Shown here: positions 59,480 through 64,000 of the stretch, one piece after another
Layout of the letters: every line of letters begins with the position of its first letter
How positions within the stretch are numbered: the stretch's first letter is position 1
Assembly (NCBI GenBank): GCA_002914845.1
Contig: JXTC01000255.1
Location: 62,001 to 126,000 of the forward strand
Source: Trema orientale
Taxonomy: Eukaryota > Streptophyta > Magnoliopsida > Rosales > Cannabaceae
Reading direction: 5' to 3'
DNA: 64,000 nt
The notes under the pieces: generated by a model
The model's input: the letters and a program-made list of their open reading frames with translations, nothing else
The model's database searches: none
What the model was told of the DNA's origin: nothing
Position numbers and translations under genes: made by a program

Positions 59480-59915
59480 AAGAAAGTTTACTTCTAGTTA
59501 TATGTTTACTCTAGGAGGTGGAGCTATCATTTGGAGGAGTGCGAAACAAACCTATATCACAAACTCCACCAATAAAGTTGAATATGTGGCTATATTTGAA
59601 GCGACAAAGGAAGATGTATGCTTTTGAAAATTCCTACGAGATCTTACGGTAATACCTATTGCAATTACATCAATAAAATTACATTTTGACAAAAGTGGTG
59701 CACTAGCAGTCAAAGGGATCTAGGAACCACAAGAAGCATAAACACATAGAACGAAAGTATGATATCATAAGGGAGAGATAGTGCATAGAGAAGATATCCT
59801 GAAAGCTTCTGCAGACAACTCAACAAATCCTTCCACTAAAGACTTAGTTGGGCAACTCTTTAACTTACACTTAGACTTTATGGGTAAGAGAGAGATGCCT
59901 GAATTACTTTGAGAT
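59480..59915 (+). pseudogene. pol: Copia E RNase H fragment
   Basis: Readable pieces: GGGAIIWRSAKQTYITNSTN, KVEYVAIFEATKEDV (about 59515-59620), LHFDKSGALAV (59672-59705) and ILKASADNSTNPSTKDL (about 59800-59850). This is the RNase H C-terminal part of a Tork/Angela-like copia pol, which degrades the RNA of the RNA-DNA hybrid. Stops at about 59624, 59722 and 59740 and a stop in place of the usual end are present. Upstream to 59256 the frame is not reliably readable. Confidence 0.75.
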
Positions 59916-60482
59916 AGAGTGGGAGATTGCTATGGGTATATGTACTTCAAACCACATTCTATCTTGTAAAAAATATTTTATGGAATTAATAAAAATTTGT
60001 TAAATATTTTCATTATATCTTTGCATAAGTGTGATTGATTAAAAATCTATTTAATTATATAATATATATCTTTGTAATCACGAGGTAGAATAACAAAAAA
60101 CAGCAATACAAGTTATTTTATAATTAAATAAATTATTTGCATTCAACAAATATAGTTGGGCTCTTTATTTCAAGTATTATAAATTTATTGAGTAATTTTC
60201 CTTAATTATATATAAAGCTAGTAATATAGATAGACTATATTGAACGGATCAATTATGATATTTAATAGACTTAGAATAACTGTCAGACCCATTAAATCTC
60301 ATTAGACATCTATAATACTTTATTCTCAATTCTAAGTTAGTTATAAGTTCATGTTTGTTTTTAGTGCACTATTTATATTACTAAAAGATGCAACTCTAAT
60401 TGAGTGATTAATATTCCAATAACCTAGTGGGAGAGATTTATGAATGGTAACACTTATAAATTAACAATATGGAACTTGCATA

Positions 60483-62224
60483 TATTGAAAAATTAAGGTT
60501 TCAATCTTACTCACTCTTATTTTGAAGATAATAAACATTTGATTTAGTACTAATGATTTAACTTGAGTACATAGTAAAATAGCTTTAAAGGTTCTAACTC
60601 AAGTTGATTAAGGAATCAAGCTTGAAGATAGATACATATTGGACTTATTAGAATCAAGCTTGAAGATGGACAATTAAGATACAAAACTATACTTAGATAG
60701 AGTATATTCCATATTTAGTCTTATATTTGATTTAGTTCATTGTACATAAATTCTCTTTGCATTGGCTCATACAATCAAAAGAGTTTTCAAATAATCTTAA
60801 GCTTAAAATGGTTATTTTATCATAGAAGTTTGAAAATAGAGTATGATTTCTTTAAGTGGGCAAAATATTCTTTAATACATGATTTCTTAAGTTTAAATAA
60901 GTTACAAATATATTTGAAATCATGATTATTTGAAATAGGCTAAAAAGAGATTTTCTATTTGCAAACTAGAATATGTTTTGGTATAAACACTTTCTAAATT
61001 ATTATTAAATACCTTTGTGAAACTAAAACAAGTTTGCAATAGCCAAAATATTTTTTCAAATTGATTTCTAATATTTTTAAAGTGTTTAAAATAAGTTTAG
61101 AAGTCAGTTTTTGAAAACGTCAAAAGCTGTCAAAATCTGAAAAATGGCCAAATGCTAAAATAGCCAAAATAAGCAGGATTTTCGGTCTACCGAAAATGGC
61201 AGGAAGAAAAATACTATCGTTAAAAGTTGACCGTTGCAAAAGCACTACTAATGGCTAGTATTTTCGGTCTACTAAAAACCCACTTTCGGTCTACTGAAAA
61301 TAGTAGAAACTATATCTAACAGTTATAAACGGCTAGTTTTGATACATGCTTATAAATAGAAGCTATTTTAAGACTTGTAAAAGAGATTGCATAAACCTAA
61401 ATTATTATCTAACTACTTTCAAATTGCAAAAGCCTATTTCTACATTGAATTAATTTTCAAATTATATTGGGCCAATCTTAGAGCATTCATTGTACATTGT
61501 TCTTAAATCTCCTAAGTCAAAATTGTATTTATTACTTTTAAGAGAAGAGTTTGTAAGTGTGTTCACTTTTATATTGAAAAACTAATTGAGTGTAAGGTGA
61601 GATTGATACCGAAGTCAGAGACAACTCGTACATAGGTGAGGTTGCTACCAGAGCCTAAACAACTTGATTTAGGTGAGGAGTCTAAATAACCTAAGTGTAG
61701 GTAAAGTTGTCACCAGAGTCTAAACAACCCGTGAGTTGGTGAGATTGACACCATTGTCTAAACAATCTGTGTAGGTAAAGTTGACATTAGAGTTAAAATA
61801 ATCCGAGATTAGACGTGATAGAGCCGAAGTCAAGTCCATTATAAAGGCATGGGTGAGCCTAAGAAGAATTCACTCCATTTATAAAAGGGTCGGTCAAGCC
61901 CACAATCTTGATCCGATAGTGAAAAGCTCAAAGCAAGTTGCCGAGGGCTGGGGACGTAGGCAAATCGTCGTATTTGTCGAATCTCGTAAAAACTGAGTTT
62001 ATATTTTCTCTATCCCTTACTTTATTGTAGACTATTTGATTGTGTGATTGATATTTAGCTTGCTTAATTTACTTAGTATTATTGTTATATGTTTAGTATT
62101 ATTGTTGATTTAAGTTAAAAGTTTCAAAAGAGTGGTCTGTAGTTTTACATAGTTGAAAAGTTTCTGAAAATGTTTTAGAACCCAATTCACCTCTCTCTCT
62201 TGGGTAGTCAATCTTGGGCTAACA
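60483..62224 (+). mobile_element. Solo LTR of a SIRE-like copia, family member 2
   Basis: Starts TATTGAAAAATTAAGG (expected TG) and ends GGGCTAACA, 1742 bases. Flanks 'gcata' (60478-60482) and 'gtata' (62225-62229) are a 4-of-5 target duplication. Same subfamily as the minus-strand solo LTR at 15906-17593. A perfect palindrome 'attttcggtctaccgaaaat' is at 61178-61197. No PBS or polypurine tract adjoins. Confidence 0.85.
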
Positions 62225-63369
62225 GTATATACATATCACTTGACATGTTTTCAAGAATTGATCATAGAATTATCTGTCCATGTGTCAATATATCTAATTA
62301 ATACGTTGAAAATGATCATAGAGAAAATCAAAAAGAGTCAGAAATAAGAATATAATTAAACTAATTAGACAGTTGAGATATTAATTTAATTATCATGATA
62401 TGGTACAAATTATTAAAATATAGATATCAATGTCACAATAGTTAATTAATACTAGGGTGATATTATCCGTAAAGTTATCATATGACAATATATTACAATT
62501 CTATTCTTTTAGTGAAGTAAAATTTTGAACTTACGATTAGGCTGATTAATTTAAGATACAATTATGGGAGCCACTATTATATGAGCCAAAAAATCCTTGA
62601 ACTAGCCTGTAAATTCAGATTTCTACAAGTGCACATGATGGAAAGGAGATAGCAATTGGGCCTCATAAGCCCAAGATTACGTAAGCCTAGCACAGTGATT
62701 GAGCATAGGCATGTGGCATTGTGTCATGAGATACAATGCTAGGCCTGAAACTGTAGTCCCATGATTGTGGGAGTTGCAATTTAGTAAAAGATAGATTATT
62801 TGAATTTTCAAAATTTAAAGTAATGTCTTAATTGATTTATAATAAGATTCAAATAGATAAAATCTATCACACATTATACATATTATTTTGTCTTATGCAA
62901 TTTTATTTTGTAACTAAGAGAAATAAATATCTTTTATTTATTTTGTTAATCTAAATTAAGAAATCTTGATAAATAAATGATAGATTTTTTATTTGAATTA
63001 ATTTCAAATTATTTTAGAAATTAAATACTATTAGAAAGAATTTTGAAATTTGAAAACACCCTTTTTTTTTTAAGGTATTACACATTTTATGAAGATTTCG
63101 ATACTTTGATACATCAAATCTGGACAGGTTTATTTTTTTAGTAAATTACATTTAAAAGAAAGATGTTTGGAACTGCAGAGAAAATGGATTTTCCAAGAAA
63201 AATTAAGACGTATAATTTTGTTAAGAGTTTTGAGAGATCATTACTCTCTTAAAAAAAACATTGGAAATAAAAGCGAAGTAATAAGAAATTCTTCTTGCTT
63301 TAGTTTTTAATTTATTATTTCGGGTTCTAATCAAATTTCTCTTGCATTGTAAAACGTGTTCACACAACA

Positions 63370-64000
63370 AATACGGTTTAGAAATTTGGTTATAATCTAG
63401 AAGACTTTGGAGTAGGATAATTGACGTCGTTCTTCCATTAGCATCGAAATTGGTTTACAAGAGTTAACGTCTTTTTATTTCTAATTTTGCGAGTATGATC
63501 ATGTTATTTCTACAGGGACATAGGTGTATACAATAACTAAGTTTCTAGTTTTTGTTTTCTTCTTTTGAAGCCTATATTTATTAGCTCACATGTTATAATA
63601 TCAACCAACACTTGCTCCTTGTGTATATTAGATAAGACCATGTGCATATATCTTCTAAATCGAATTCCAAAACCTCAACGTTAGTTGGCTTCTCCACATG
63701 AATATCTACCTTATATACATATACATATATATATATATGTATATATATACATGTAAATAGATGATGTAGCGGATTTGGAATCTGCAAAGCCCATAGTGCT
63801 GGGTTTTATAATTAACCCTTTTATGGGCTATATGTGTGAATGACAATTATATAGGCTAAGGGTTATCTAATAAGTGGGGCCATTAAGTGATCTAATTATG
63901 GGCTCAAGAAATTACTAATTAAGTATGGGTTGTATAATATGTGGTTACCCAATACTGCACCAATAGGGATTGATGGAGTCTCTATTAGCTGTCAGTATAT
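63370..64000. other. AT-rich sequence, no gene
   Basis: Contains a mixed TA/TACA simple repeat at about 63712-63752. From 63780 the words 'aaagcccatagtgctgggtt' and 'cccttttatgggctatatg' look like the edge of another LTR or MITE with short inverted repeats, running out of the window. Confidence 0.45.

Larger units (their letters stand above)
59256..63369 (+). mobile_element. Copia E: RNase H end and 3' LTR, split by a solo LTR
   Basis: A third copia lineage, not SIRE-like. The coding remnant is followed by a polypurine tract 'agtgggaga' (59918-59926) and an LTR start TGCTATGGG at 59928. The LTR continues to 60482, is interrupted by a solo LTR, and resumes at 62225. The right end is tentatively 'cacacaaca' at 63369, after a run ('gttttgagagatcattactc', about 63220) that looks like the U5 of such elements. 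The right end is uncertain. Confidence 0.65.

Overview
This is plant nuclear DNA, almost certainly from a eudicot. It is AT-rich and gene-poor and consists mostly of nested, decayed retrotransposons: Ty3/gypsy chromoviruses of the Tekay/Del type, Athila/Tat-type Ty3/gypsy remnants, and SIRE/Maximus-like Ty1/copia elements. It also holds a Helitron and a tRNA-derived SINE. The only host gene I can support is a jacalin-related lectin at 42.0-43.0 kb on the minus strand. The species cannot be named from the sequence.

Layout. 0-0.8 kb: degenerate GGTATCC-rich repeat. 0.8-8.4 kb: Tekay element (+) with a 5'-truncated first LTR and a complete second LTR, inserted into a Helitron. 8.4-12.8 kb: the rest of that Helitron (HUH Rep, PIF1-type helicase, RPA-like ORF). 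12.8-17.9 kb: deletion-derived Athila/Tat element (-), carrying a SINE in its LTR and a copia solo LTR. 17.9-19.3 kb: copia 5' LTR plus the start of gag. 19.3-26.5 kb: second Tekay element (-), sitting in the 5' LTR of copia A. 26.5-36.8 kb: copia A, whose 3' half (rest of pol, a third ORF, 3' LTR) lies inverted relative to its 5' half. A fragment of another copia (31.35-32.38 kb) lies in the inverted block. 36.8-39.1 kb: LTR plus gag of a third gypsy lineage (-). 39.1-45.4 kb: AT-rich intergenic DNA with the lectin gene. 45.4-50.4 kb: candidate terminal-inverted-repeat element of GGTATCC repeats, into which a complete 3-kb non-autonomous LTR element has inserted with a target duplication; that element carries an array of about 12 hairpin-forming units. 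50.4-59.3 kb: Athila/Tat pieces around a copia 3' half. 59.3-63.4 kb: copia RNase H and 3' LTR, the LTR split by a further copia solo LTR.

None of the transposon genes is intact: stops, frameshifts, a lost start codon and a mutated reverse-transcriptase active site recur. The most interesting items are (1) the 5.46-kb inversion with breakpoints inside one copia reverse transcriptase, (2) the third ORF of that copia, which resembles the plant 'putative transposon protein' domain and has its own UTR-like leader, (3) the hairpin array in the non-autonomous LTR element, and (4) a short perfect palindrome that recurs in the LTRs and 3' regions of the copia family. All calls come from reading the sequence; no alignment or database search was run.
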